From NCBI RefSeq assembly GCF_900546705.1, contig NZ_URDP01000025.1, forward strand, positions 1 through 29,204: DNA of 29,204 nt, in the 5' to 3' direction. Below, one piece after another: positions 1-7,319 of this stretch (position 1 is the stretch's first letter; every line of letters starts with the position of its first letter). The position numbers were made by a program, and so were the translations under genes. Source of the DNA: an uncultured Oscillibacter sp. (GTDB lineage: Bacteria > Bacillota > Clostridia > Oscillospirales > Oscillospiraceae). The notes under the pieces are model-generated. The model had not been told where the DNA came from and did not search any database. It saw nothing but the letters and a program-made list of their open reading frames with translations.

Positions 1-1
1 C

Positions 2-550
2 CTGGCGGAGTTCACCCTCTCCCGCCGGGAGCCGGCCTATGTGGGCCGGGCCAAGGCGGCCGCAGAGCTGGAGGCCCGGCGGCGCAGCGGCGACGCCCCC
101 GCCCGTCTCCTGGAGATCCTGGACAAGGTGGGCGACGGTGCGGCGCTGATGGAGACGACTCAGTTCGGCTCCTGCGTGTTTGCCAACCGGCCCGGCGATG
201 GCTCCGCCCGGGAGCAGGCTGCCTCCTGTCAGAAGGTCTTGGGCGGATTGGCCAATATATGCTACGAATTTGCCACTAAACGCTACCGTTCCAACTGCAT
301 CAACTGGGGCATGCTGCCATTCACCCTGGACAGCGGCACCCCCTTCCCCTATGAGAGCGGCGACTGCGTGTTCGTCCCCCACATCCGGGAGGCGGTATCC
401 GACGGCAAGGAGAATATCCCCGCCAAGGTGATCCGTACCGACGGAACCGTGGCGGACCTCCTGCTCCATGTGCGGGGTCTGACCGCGGAGGAAAAGGAAA
501 TCCTGCTGGACGGGTGCCTCATGAACTACTACGCAAAGAGGGCTGACTGA
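2..550 (+). CDS. Aconitate hydratase family protein, C-terminal part (5' end outside window)
   Basis: The frame is open from the window edge, so the gene starts upstream; about 182 C-terminal residues are present. They match the swivel (domain 4) end of aconitase-type hydratases: a stretch with the family signature RYRSNCINWGMLPF followed by a segment like TLDSGTPFPYESGD, and before it a TTQFGSCVFANRPGDGSARE stretch. Aconitase interconverts citrate and isocitrate using a 4Fe-4S cluster in the cytosol; the cluster cysteines would lie in the missing part. The stop codon is 1 nt before the start of isocitrate dehydrogenase, so the two form one operon and act in consecutive steps. A related hydratase of the same fold, such as homoaconitase, cannot be excluded from this fragment, but the icd neighbour argues for aconitase. 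Confidence 0.88.
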   Translation: MAEFTLSRREPAYVGRAKAAAELEARRRSGDAPARLLEILDKVGDGAALMETTQFGSCVFANRPGDGSAREQAASCQKVLGGLANICYEFATKRYRSNCINWGMLPFTLDSGTPFPYESGDCVFVPHIREAVSDGKENIPAKVIRTDGTVADLLLHVRGLTAEEKEILLDGCLMNYYAKRAD

Positions 551-551
551 T

Positions 552-1772
552 ATGGAAAAGATTCAAATGACCACGCCGCTGGTGGAGATGGACGGCGACG
601 AGATGACCCGGATTCTCTGGGGATGGATCAAGGGAAAGCTGATTCTCCCCTTTGTGGATCTGAAAACGGAATATTACGACCTGGGATTGCTGCACCGCAA
701 CGAGACAGACGACCAGGTCACCGTGGATGCGGCCCTTGCCACCCGCCGTCTGGGCGTGGCGGTCAAGTGCGCCACCATCACCCCCAACCGCCAGCGGATG
801 GAGGAGTACCCCCAGCTCAAGCAGATGTGGAAGAGCCCCAACGGCACCATCCGCGCCATTCTGGACGGCACCGCCTTCCGCGCCCCCATCCTGCTGCCCT
901 TCATCCACCCGGCAGTACGCACCTGGGAAGCTCCCATCACCATTGCCCGCCACGCCTACGGCGACATGTACAAGGCGGTGGATCTGGTGACGGAGGAGCC
1001 CGGCACCGCCACGCTGACTTTCCGGGGCCAGAGCGGCCGCGAAACCTCCCTCACGGTCCAGGCCGTGGACGGGCCCGCTGTGTTCCAGGCTCAGCACAAC
1101 ACCGCCCGGAGCATCCGTGCCTTTGCCGACAGCTGTTTCAACTACGCCATTGCCCAGAAGCAGGACCTGTGGTTTTCCACCAAGGACACCATCGCCAAGG
1201 GCTACGACGGGGAGTTCAAGCGGATTTTTGAGGAGGCCTACGAGACTACCTACAAGCCGGAGTTTGAGCGGCTGGGCCTCACCTATTTCTACACCCTCAT
1301 CGACGACGCGGTGGCCCGGGTCATCCGCTCCAAGGGCGGCTTCATCTGGGCGCTGAAAAACTACGATGGCGACGTGATGAGCGACATGGTGGCCGCCGCC
1401 TTCGGGTCCCTGGCCATGATGACCTCCGTGCTGGTGGCCCCCGACGGCACCATGGAATTCGAGGCCTCCCACGGCACTGTCACCCGCCACTACTACCGCT
1501 ATCGCAAGGGAGAGAAGACCTCCACCAACCCCATGGCCACCATCTTCGCCTGGTCCGGCGCATTGCGCCGCCGGGGTGAGCTGGACGGCCTGGAGGATCT
1601 GGTGTCCTTCGGCAACGCCCTGGAACAGGCCTCCCTGGATACCCTGAAATCCGGTGTCATGACCGGCGATCTGGCCGCCCTGGCCGATCCGGATTTCCCC
1701 ACCCGGACTGTCACCAGTGAAGAATTCCTGGATGCCGTGGCACAGCGCCTGGCTGCGGCACTGGCAAAATAA
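552..1772 (+). CDS. icd: Isocitrate dehydrogenase, NADP-type (eukaryote-like homodimeric class)
   Basis: The product has 406 residues, the usual length for the eukaryote-like class of NADP-dependent isocitrate dehydrogenase. It converts isocitrate to 2-oxoglutarate, CO2 and NADPH in the cytosol. Visible signatures in order: VEMDGDEMTRI at the N-terminus, VKCATITP, the substrate-binding WKSPNGTIR, ARHAYGDMYK, the metal-binding YDGDVMSDMVA, and the cofactor segment EASHGTVTRHYYRYRKGEKT followed by STNPMATIFAW. These match class members without gaps in the motifs. The ATG lies 1 nt after the aconitase stop with only a weak AGAGGG upstream, which suggests translational coupling. With gdhA about 2.2 kb downstream, the likely role is supplying 2-oxoglutarate and NADPH for glutamate synthesis rather than running a full TCA cycle; that is inference. 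A perfect terminator follows the stop. Confidence 0.96.
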   Translation: MEKIQMTTPLVEMDGDEMTRILWGWIKGKLILPFVDLKTEYYDLGLLHRNETDDQVTVDAALATRRLGVAVKCATITPNRQRMEEYPQLKQMWKSPNGTIRAILDGTAFRAPILLPFIHPAVRTWEAPITIARHAYGDMYKAVDLVTEEPGTATLTFRGQSGRETSLTVQAVDGPAVFQAQHNTARSIRAFADSCFNYAIAQKQDLWFSTKDTIAKGYDGEFKRIFEEAYETTYKPEFERLGLTYFYTLIDDAVARVIRSKGGFIWALKNYDGDVMSDMVAAAFGSLAMMTSVLVAPDGTMEFEASHGTVTRHYYRYRKGEKTSTNPMATIFAWSGALRRRGELDGLEDLVSFGNALEQASLDTLKSGVMTGDLAALADPDFPTRTVTSEEFLDAVAQRLAAALAK

Positions 1773-1776
1773 CCCC

Positions 1777-1805
1777 ACAGAGCGGGCAAGGATTGCCCGC
1801 TCTGT
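1777..1805. terminator. Bidirectional intrinsic terminator between icd and the DUF6774-like gene
   Basis: A perfect 13-bp stem, ACAGAGCGGGCAA paired with TTGCCCGCTCTGT around a GGA loop, lies 4 nt after the icd stop and directly abuts the stop of the convergent small gene. Short T runs on both sides suit a shared terminator. Confidence 0.85.
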
Positions 1806-1982
1806 TTATTCGTCCGTGCTGTTCTCCCGGTCATCCAGCTCCCGCAGCGCCGCCATGGTTCCCAACGTCGTGCCCAGCTGGGTCAGCACCAGCGCCGCCC
1901 GGGAGAGCTCCTCCTGAGTCATGCACCGGGCCATGGCCACCGCCAGGGCATACACACCATTGCTCCAGTCCATTGCGTCCAT
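1806..1982 (-). CDS. Small DUF6774-like protein (58 aa)
   Basis: A 58-residue acidic protein starting MDAMDWSNGVYALAVAMARC. The body looks like two short amphipathic helices (EELSRAALVLTQLGTTLGTMAAL) with a charged tail. Size and pattern resemble DUF6774, a family of about 60 residues I associate with Oscillospiraceae; no function is known to me. The ATG at 1982 was chosen because GGGAGAGGGGG lies about 8 nt upstream, whereas a longer open frame to about 2303 reads through the promoter region of the divergent hydrolase gene and has no good ribosome site. It converges on icd and shares its terminator. There is no signal peptide or clear membrane segment. The family assignment is from memory of the pattern and is moderately sure. 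Confidence 0.7.
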   Translation of the reverse strand: MDAMDWSNGVYALAVAMARCMTQEELSRAALVLTQLGTTLGTMAALRELDDRENSTDE

Positions 1983-2087
1983 CCGCCCGTCCCCCTCTCC
2001 CGTCTCCAATGTATGTGGAGGCGGGATTATTTTTTCACCGGCGCAGGGTCTCCGGCAGTCTCTGCCGTCGCTGCCAGGATTTGTGGG

Positions 2088-2116
2088 TTGCCCAGAAGTA
2101 AAAAAAACGGTATGAT
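2088..2116 (+). promoter_or_regulatory. Candidate sigma-A promoter for the SleB-like hydrolase gene
   Basis: TTGCCC (2088-2093) and TATGAT (2111-2116) are separated by 17 nt, placing a start site about 30 nt before the gene's likely TTG start. The spacer holds an A-run. Confidence 0.55.
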
Positions 2117-2151
2117 TTCTTCTGAAATCCCGCAAAAAGGATGTGACTTTT

Positions 2152-2970
2152 TTGAAACGAAGTATTTTTTGCGGTCTTTTGACCGCTATGCTCCTCTCCA
2201 CGCCCGCCCAGGCGGTTGCTGCCGCACCGGCGGAGGAGACCGTCCGGACAGAGCGCACGGTTCCCGTCCAGATAGACGGCCATCTTCTGGATTGGAGCGG
2301 CATTGTACGCCAGGGCGTGACCTATGTGCCCCTGAGAAATCTGCTGGATACGCTGGGCGGCTGGACCCTCACCTGGGACGCCGGTACCCGGACGGCAGTA
2401 GCCGTCTCCGGTGACCGCCGCCTTACCGCCGATCCCACCGCCGACACCATCACGCTGGACGGTGTCAGCCGCAGCGGTAAGGTGTCCGTGGAGCAGGGCC
2501 GCACCGTGGTCCCGCTGCGGCTGGTGGGTGAGCTGCTGGGCGCTCAGGTGGAGTGGGACGGCTACCTCTCCGGCGCCGCCGTGACCTCTTCTGACGCCGC
2601 CTACAACGCCGTGGACTACTACTGGCTCAGCCGCATCATCAGTGCCGAGAGCCAGGGGGAGCCTCTGGAGGGCCAGATTGCCGTGGGCAACGTAGTTCTG
2701 AACCGGGTGGCAAGTAGCCAGTTCCCAGACTCCATTGCCGGCGTGGTCTTTGACCGCCAGTACGCCGTGCAGTTCGAGCCGGTGGAAAACGGTACCGTCT
2801 ACAACCACCCCTATCACCTGTCCCTGGAGGCAGCCGCCCGGGTGCTGGACGGGGAGACCTCCGTGGACGGTGCGCTGTATTTTTATGCACCGGCCCTCTC
2901 TCCCGGCACTTGGATCAACGCCAACCGCACCTACCTGACCACCATCGGCTGCCACCGGTTTTACCTGTGA
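2152..2970 (+). CDS. Secreted cell-wall hydrolase: copper-amine-oxidase-like N-domain plus SleB-type hydrolase domain
   Basis: A 272-residue secreted protein. Residues 1 to about 24 form a signal peptide (MKRSIFCGLLTAMLLSTPAQ). Residues about 38-145 match the copper amine oxidase-like N1 domain common in clostridial envelope proteins, seen as two copies of a VPLR-type motif (VTYVPLRNLLDTLGG and TVVPLRLVGELLG). Residues about 155-272 match the SleB/CwlJ hydrolase family: LSRIISAESQGEPLEGQIAVG with candidate catalytic Glu166, then VVLNRV and a YHLSLEAA segment. SleB enzymes are lytic transglycosylases acting on spore cortex; copies with this N-domain are general wall hydrolases in many clostridia. 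The TTG at 2152 is preferred because AAAAAGG lies 11 nt upstream and the signal peptide then begins MKRS; a GTG at 2143 would put that site only 2 nt away. No terminator separates it from the next gene. Confidence 0.85.
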   Translation: MKRSIFCGLLTAMLLSTPAQAVAAAPAEETVRTERTVPVQIDGHLLDWSGIVRQGVTYVPLRNLLDTLGGWTLTWDAGTRTAVAVSGDRRLTADPTADTITLDGVSRSGKVSVEQGRTVVPLRLVGELLGAQVEWDGYLSGAAVTSSDAAYNAVDYYWLSRIISAESQGEPLEGQIAVGNVVLNRVASSQFPDSIAGVVFDRQYAVQFEPVENGTVYNHPYHLSLEAAARVLDGETSVDGALYFYAPALSPGTWINANRTYLTTIGCHRFYL

Positions 2971-2971
2971 T

Positions 2972-3000
2972 TTGACTTTTGCCGCCCGGCGGACTACAAT
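2972..3000 (+). promoter_or_regulatory. Candidate sigma-A promoter for the TIGR04255 gene
   Basis: TTGACT (2972-2977) and TACAAT (2995-3000) have a 17-nt spacer. The -35 hexamer begins 1 nt after the upstream stop codon, so the gene has its own promoter despite lying only 62 nt downstream. Confidence 0.7.
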
Positions 3001-3032
3001 GGGGATAATTCCATAGAAAAGGAGCATGCCCC

Positions 3033-3830
3033 ATGCTGTTTTCAGGACATCCCCGCACGATTTACCGCAACGCTCCGGCCCATGAGGTCATCTGCCAGCT
3101 GCGGTTTCCCACCATTCTCTCCATCAATTCCGTAGAGCCGGCCACCTTTCAGGAGGCCATTCGCGCAGAATTTCCCCAGTATGTCCGCCGTCAGGACGTA
3201 ACGCCGCCCAAGATTACCCTCTCCGCTGCCGGTGCGGCCCCCAAAGTGGAGCAGCAGCCTCCCGTCACCAACTACAACTTTCTCTCTGCCGACAACCAGT
3301 GGAAGCTGAATCTCACGGAGAATTTCATCGCGCTTTCCACCCTGCACTACACCGGCTGGGAGGAGTTTGCCCGCCACCTGGACAAGCCTCTGGCCGCCTT
3401 TATCAAGATCTATCAGCCGGCCTATTTCCAGCGGGTGGGCCTGCGGTATGTGAACATCTTCACCCGCTCCAAGCTGGGCCTGGAGAAGGCCAAGTGGGCG
3501 GAGCTGATCTCCCCTGCCTATGTGGGTCCCCTGTGCCAGCCGGACGTGATTGAGGAGAACTTCCTCAACTGCGCCAGCGACCTTTTGTTCCAGCTGGACT
3601 CCAGCTGCCGGGCAAAGATCCACGCAGGTCCCGGCCGGGTGAAAAACAACGCCCCCGGCGCGGCGCAGGACCCGGAAGTCAAGTTCATCTTCGACATGGA
3701 CCTTTCCATGAACGGCAATGTGCCCTGCACCCTTTCCGCCGCCGGGCTGGAGACCCTCCACGGCCACGCCACCCGCATTTTTGAAGGCGCCGTCACCGAC
3801 AAATTGCGCCAGGCCATGGACCCCCAGTGA
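3033..3830 (+). CDS. TIGR04255 family protein
   Basis: A 265-residue soluble protein with no signal peptide or membrane segment. The opening RNAPAHEVICQLRFPTILSI, then EAIRAEFPQY, and a mid-region containing FQRVGLRYVNIF match the TIGR04255 family, a widespread group of about 260 residues with no assigned biochemical role. The ATG at 3033 has AAAAGGAG upstream at good spacing. It has its own near-consensus promoter and is followed by a strong terminator, so it is probably a single-gene unit. Homologues occur scattered in accessory regions of many bacteria, but nothing in the immediate neighbours (a wall hydrolase and gdhA) suggests a partner. I cannot propose a function. Confidence 0.8.
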   Translation: MLFSGHPRTIYRNAPAHEVICQLRFPTILSINSVEPATFQEAIRAEFPQYVRRQDVTPPKITLSAAGAAPKVEQQPPVTNYNFLSADNQWKLNLTENFIALSTLHYTGWEEFARHLDKPLAAFIKIYQPAYFQRVGLRYVNIFTRSKLGLEKAKWAELISPAYVGPLCQPDVIEENFLNCASDLLFQLDSSCRAKIHAGPGRVKNNAPGAAQDPEVKFIFDMDLSMNGNVPCTLSAAGLETLHGHATRIFEGAVTDKLRQAMDPQ

Positions 3831-3848
3831 CGTGCACCTTTCAAGCAC

Positions 3849-3895
3849 AAAAAAGAGTGTCCTTGTCCGCACTGCGGCAAGGGCCTCTTTTTTTT
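3849..3895 (+). terminator. Intrinsic terminator after the TIGR04255 gene
   Basis: A branched but clear hairpin: AAAGAG and CTCTTT outside, CCTTG and CAAGG, then CCGC and GCGG around an ACT loop, followed by eight T residues. Confidence 0.85.
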
Positions 3896-3952
3896 GTAAA
3901 AATTGGAGGAAAACGATTGCTTAACTTTTTGTGATTTTAGGAAATTTAAACC

Positions 3953-4006
3953 TTGTGTAAGCTCGGGCATATCCGTTATTCTAAATAAGGTATCTTATGC
4001 GCATAA
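3953..4006 (+). promoter_or_regulatory. Candidate gdhA promoter with a downstream palindrome
   Basis: TTGTGT (3953-3958) and TATTCT (3977-3982) have an 18-nt spacer, a plausible but imperfect promoter. About 12 nt past the -10 lies the perfect 12-bp palindrome TTATGCGCATAA (3995-4006), roughly at positions +6 to +17, where a repressor could block transcription. The regulator is unknown. Confidence 0.4.
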
Positions 4007-4032
4007 AACTACACACAGAAGGGGTAATGGTT

Positions 4033-5382
4033 ATGTTGAACAGCGAGTATTTACAGCGGGTATACTCCCAGGTTGTCACCCGGGACCCCGACCAGAAAGA
4101 GTTCCATCAGGCAGTTCTTGAGGTTCTGGAAAGCCTGGATCTCATTGTGGATAAGCACCCCGAGTACGAGGCCAACGGCGTCATCGAGTCCTTTGTGGAG
4201 CCCGAACGCGTGGTGACCTTCCGGGTACCCTGGGTGGACGACCAGGGCAAGGTGCAGGTCAACCGGGGCTATCGTGTCCAGTTCAACTCCGCCATCGGCC
4301 CCTATAAGGGCGGTCTGCGGTTCCATCCCACCGTCAATCTGTCCATTCTGAAGTTCCTGGGCTTTGAGCAGATCCTCAAAAACAGCCTGACCGGCCTGCC
4401 CATCGGCGGCGCCAAGGGCGGCAGCGACTTCGACCCCAAGGGCAAGAGCGACGCCGAGGTTATGCGTTTTTGCCAGAGCTTCATGACGGAGCTCTATCGC
4501 CACATCGGCCAGTTCACCGACGTGCCCGCCGGCGACATCGGCGTGGGTGCCCGTGAGATCGGCTACCTGTTCGGCCAGTACCGCCGCATCCGCGACGCCC
4601 ACGAGGCCGGCATCCTCACCGGCAAGGGCCTGACCTACGGCGGCTCCCTGGCCCGTACCGAGGCCACCGGCTACGGCCTTTGCTACCTGACCGCCGAAAT
4701 GCTCAAGTGCATGAAGAACGACAGCTTTGCCGGCAAGACCGTGGTCATTTCCGGCAGCGGCAACGTGGCCATCTTCGCCGCGGAGAAGGCCATGGCTCTG
4801 GGTGCCAAGGTAGTGGCCCTCAGCGACTCCAACGGCTTTGTCCACGATCCCAACGGCATCCAGCTGGATGTGGTCAAGGACATCAAGCTGGGCCACCGGG
4901 GCCGCATCAAGGAGTACGCCGAGCGGGTCGCCGGCAGCACCTACACCGAGGGCTTCCGGGGCATCTGGACCATCCCCTGCGACATCGCTCTGCCCTGCGC
5001 CACCCAGAACGAGATTGACGAGGACATCGCCAAGACCATCGTGAAAAACGGCGCCATGGCTGTGGCGGAAGGTGCCAACATGCCCTGCCGTCCCGAGGCC
5101 ATCCGGGTGTTCCAGGAGGCCGGGCTGCTGTTTGCCCCCGCTAAGGCTGCCAACGCCGGCGGTGTGGCCACCAGCGCTCTGGAGATGTGCCAGAACAGCA
5201 TGCGTTACTCCTGGACGTTCGAGGAAGTGGACGCCAAGCTCAAGAGCATCATGGAGCACATTTTCCACAACATCTACGATGCCTCCAAGGACTGCGGCGT
5301 GACCGGAGACCTGGTGGTCGGCGCCAACATCGCCGGCTTCAAGAAGGTCGTCGACGCCATGCTGGCCCAGGGCATTGTCTGA
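4033..5382 (+). CDS. gdhA: Glutamate dehydrogenase, NADP-type, small hexameric class
   Basis: A 449-residue enzyme of the hexameric GdhA class, catalysing reductive amination of 2-oxoglutarate with ammonia and NADPH to glutamate in the cytosol. Key regions: GPYKGGLRFHP (residues 89-99, substrate lysine 92), PIGGAKGGSDFDPKGKS (catalytic lysine 128), DVPAGDIGVGAREIGYLFGQ (Asp168), the Rossmann loop VVISGSGNVAIFAAEKA, AEGANMPCRPEA and the C-terminal PAKAANAGGVATSALEM. No motif is broken. The ATG at 4033 is chosen because AGAAGGGG lies 8 nt upstream; the in-frame ATG at 4027 is only 2 nt from that site, and one at 3997 lies inside the promoter-proximal palindrome. The NADP preference is inferred from the class. 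It is a single-gene unit bounded by terminators and supports ammonia assimilation together with icd upstream. Confidence 0.96.
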   Translation: MLNSEYLQRVYSQVVTRDPDQKEFHQAVLEVLESLDLIVDKHPEYEANGVIESFVEPERVVTFRVPWVDDQGKVQVNRGYRVQFNSAIGPYKGGLRFHPTVNLSILKFLGFEQILKNSLTGLPIGGAKGGSDFDPKGKSDAEVMRFCQSFMTELYRHIGQFTDVPAGDIGVGAREIGYLFGQYRRIRDAHEAGILTGKGLTYGGSLARTEATGYGLCYLTAEMLKCMKNDSFAGKTVVISGSGNVAIFAAEKAMALGAKVVALSDSNGFVHDPNGIQLDVVKDIKLGHRGRIKEYAERVAGSTYTEGFRGIWTIPCDIALPCATQNEIDEDIAKTIVKNGAMAVAEGANMPCRPEAIRVFQEAGLLFAPAKAANAGGVATSALEMCQNSMRYSWTFEEVDAKLKSIMEHIFHNIYDASKDCGVTGDLVVGANIAGFKKVVDAMLAQGIV

Positions 5383-5395
5383 TCCAGCCCGTTCT

Positions 5396-5434
5396 AAAAA
5401 AAGAGAGACGCCTTGCGGCGTCTCTCTTTTTTTT
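5396..5434. terminator. Bidirectional terminator between gdhA and cysK
   Basis: A perfect stem, GAGAGACGCC paired with GGCGTCTCTC around TTGC, is extended by an A-run on the left and a T-run on the right. It therefore terminates both convergent genes. Confidence 0.92.
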
Positions 5435-5436
5435 CT

Positions 5437-6369
5437 TCATTTCTCCTGGAACATGGGTGTGGACAAATACCGCTCTCCGCTGTCCGGCAGCAGTGCCACA
5501 ATCACTTTGCCCCGGTTCTCCGGACGCCGGGCAAGCTCCGCCGCCGCCCAGACCGCCGCACCGGAGGTAATGCCCACCAGGATGCCCTCCCGCCGGGCAA
5601 GCTCCCGCCCGGCAGCATAGGCGTCCTCATCCGTCACGGGGATGATCTCGTCCAGCACCGACCGGTCCAGATTCTCCGGCACGAAGTTGGCGCCGATGCC
5701 CTGAAGCCCGTGGGCGCCTGCCCATCCCTGCGTCAGCAGAGGCGAGGAAGCCGGCTCCACCGCCACAATGCGCACGGCGGGATTTTTCTTTTTCAGGTAC
5801 CGTCCCACGCCGGTAAGCGTCCCGCCGGTGCCGGCGCCCGCCACAAAGATGTCCACCCGGCCGTCCGTGTCGGTCCAGATCTCCGGGCCGGTGGTGGCCA
5901 TGTGGGCTGCCGGATTGGCGGGATTTTCAAACTGCCCGGCCACGATGCTGCCGGGAATGGAGGCTGCCAGTTCCTCTGCCTTCGCAACAGCGCCCGCCAT
6001 GCCCTCCGCGCCGGGCGTGAGCACAATCTGGGCGCCGTAGGCGGCGATGAGGCTGCGCCGCTCCACGCTCATGGTGTCCGGCATGGTGAGGATCACCCGG
6101 TAGCCCTTAGCTGCCCCCACGGCGGCAAGGCCGATGCCCGTATTGCCGGAGGTGGGCTCGATGATGGTCCCGCCCGGCGCCAGACGTCCCGCTTGCTCCG
6201 CCTGGTCGATCATGGCGGCGGCGACCCGGTCCTTGGCACTGCCGGCGGGGTTCTGCCGCTCCAGCTTTCCAAGGATCGTGGCCTCCAGGCCATGGGCAGA
6301 CTCGTAGCGGCAGAGCTCCAGCAGCGGCGTATGGCCGATCAAATCCGTGATACTGTGGGCAATCTTCAT
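5437..6369 (-). CDS. cysK: Cysteine synthase A (O-acetylserine sulfhydrylase)
   Basis: A 310-residue PLP enzyme, the standard CysK length. It makes cysteine from O-acetylserine and sulfide in the cytosol. The N-terminus carries SITDLIGHTPLLEL; the PLP lysine is Lys46 in NPAGSAKDRVA; residues 73-80 are TSGNTGIG, the substrate loop; GAGTGGTLTG binds the PLP phosphate; the C-terminal part has GILVGITSGAA and LLPDSGERYLST. The ATG at 6369 is chosen because GGAGG lies 8 nt upstream; an earlier open frame runs back through the terminator hairpin of the next gene. Its own promoter lies at 6400-6428. Neighbouring serine acetyltransferase is absent from this window. I see no T-box or other riboswitch in the short leader, so sulfur control, if any, is not visible here. 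Confidence 0.96.
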   Translation of the reverse strand: MKIAHSITDLIGHTPLLELCRYESAHGLEATILGKLERQNPAGSAKDRVAAAMIDQAEQAGRLAPGGTIIEPTSGNTGIGLAAVGAAKGYRVILTMPDTMSVERRSLIAAYGAQIVLTPGAEGMAGAVAKAEELAASIPGSIVAGQFENPANPAAHMATTGPEIWTDTDGRVDIFVAGAGTGGTLTGVGRYLKKKNPAVRIVAVEPASSPLLTQGWAGAHGLQGIGANFVPENLDRSVLDEIIPVTDEDAYAAGRELARREGILVGITSGAAVWAAAELARRPENRGKVIVALLPDSGERYLSTPMFQEK

Positions 6370-6399
6370 GGCGGTATCCTCCATTTTCAAATTTTCCTT

Positions 6400-6428
6400 A
6401 TCATACACCCCCCGCGTCCCCGGCACAA
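6400..6428 (-). promoter_or_regulatory. Candidate cysK promoter
   Basis: On the minus strand TTGTGC (6428-6423) and TATGAT (6405-6400) are 17 nt apart, leaving a leader of about 25 nt before the cysK ATG. Confidence 0.6.
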
Positions 6429-6433
6429 CCCCT

Positions 6434-6470
6434 AAAAAAGCTCCCCGGACCGGCAGCCCGGAGAGCTTTT
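6434..6470 (-). terminator. Terminator of the sigma / anti-sigma operon
   Basis: AAAAGCTCCCCGG pairs with CCGGAGAGCTTTT with one mismatch. On the minus strand the hairpin is followed by a T run, a few nt after the anti-sigma stop codon. Confidence 0.85.
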
Positions 6471-6473
6471 CCA

Positions 6474-7319
6474 CTATTTTACAATCTCAAATTCCACATT
6501 GCCCAGAGCGCCGATGGCCACAGTGTACTTGGGAAACACCACCACCGGGTTGCCTGCTTCATTGATATAGAAGGATGTGGTCTCATCCACCGTGGTAAAG
6601 CCGCCCATGTCCTCCGGGAAAAACACGGAGGGATCTTCACTTTCGGCCATCTGGATGCGGATGCTCTCATTGCAGATCTCCGCCCAGTTCTCCCCCAGCA
6701 GATCGGCCAGGGTGATCTCCCGGTCCGATGCCAGATCCAGGTTGTAATATACCTGCTCCTGGTAGGCGCTGGCAATGGAGACATAGCTGTCCACTACGAA
6801 AGAGACGGTGGTGCTAGTCTGGGATTTGATGTCATAGGTGACGCTGACGGTGTTGTTCTTTTCCTCCCACTGCTCCTCTGTGCCGCCGGTGGCCAGAAAC
6901 GCCTCCTTGTACTGGGCAATCAGTTCCTCGCCCTGGGCAATCTTCTCGTCCACCCGCTCCTGAATCTCCTCCGTTGCCTGCCTGGCCAGGGCGCCGCCCT
7001 CTATTGCGGGCTGCTCCACCTCCACGGTGCGGTCGCCATTGGTATCCTGATAGCTGCGGACCGTCAGAACCCGGAACAGTCCCCCCAGAACGGGCACGTC
7101 CGCAGCAGCCGCTGCCACGGTGGGCGAGAGGTTCAGCGCACCCACGACCACCACGAAGCAGGCGGCCGCCGTGGTCAGGGTATGGCGCAGAGCCCGGCGG
7201 CGGTGGGCGCGGCGGTAAGCCTCGCTCCCCTGCCGGATTCCCGCCTGTATCCGTTCGTTCAGTTCCTCGGGAATGGGGATGTTCTCATATGCCTCTTTGG
7301 CTGTGCGGAAATCGTTCAT
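6474..7319 (-). CDS. RsiV-like anti-sigma factor (membrane, DUF3298-type sensor domain)
   Basis: A 281-residue single-pass membrane protein. Residues 1-45 are a charged cytoplasmic part (sigma-binding side), residues about 46-65 a membrane helix (TTAAACFVVVVGALNLS), then an alanine-rich AAAAADV stretch that could serve as a signal-peptidase-like site, and an extracytoplasmic domain. The C-terminal 110 residues (YYNLDLASDREITLADLLGE, then a segment with FFPEDMGGFTTVDETTSFYI) match the DUF3298 domain found in RsiV. In Bacillus subtilis RsiV binds lysozyme, is cut by signal peptidase and then RasP, and releases SigV; a lysozyme-sensing role here is inference. Its ATG overlaps the sigma stop codon (ATGA), which indicates coupled translation. 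No catalytic residues are expected. A strong terminator follows. Confidence 0.85.
   Translation of the reverse strand: MNDFRTAKEAYENIPIPEELNERIQAGIRQGSEAYRRAHRRRALRHTLTTAAACFVVVVGALNLSPTVAAAAADVPVLGGLFRVLTVRSYQDTNGDRTVEVEQPAIEGGALARQATEEIQERVDEKIAQGEELIAQYKEAFLATGGTEEQWEEKNNTVSVTYDIKSQTSTTVSFVVDSYVSIASAYQEQVYYNLDLASDREITLADLLGENWAEICNESIRIQMAESEDPSVFFPEDMGGFTTVDETTSFYINEAGNPVVVFPKYTVAIGALGNVEFEIVK

Noticed and set aside
519..1778. Long antisense open frame opposite icd (419 codons)
   Set aside because: It is rich in Gly, His, Gln and Val, with no recognisable domain, and lies fully opposite a gene with intact family motifs; it is a GC-rich codon shadow.
1806..2303. 165-codon version of the DUF6774-like gene
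   Set aside because: The first 107 codons run back across the divergent promoter and into the SleB-like gene and have no domain; only the last 58 codons have a ribosome site and family-like pattern.
4051..5268. Long antisense open frame opposite gdhA
   Set aside because: Low-complexity Gly/Ala/Leu composition and no ribosome site; it mirrors the codon bias of gdhA.
5396..5434. Hairpin upstream of cysK's 3' end considered as a riboswitch or attenuator
   Set aside because: It lies between convergent stop codons with A- and T-runs on both sides, which is a shared terminator.
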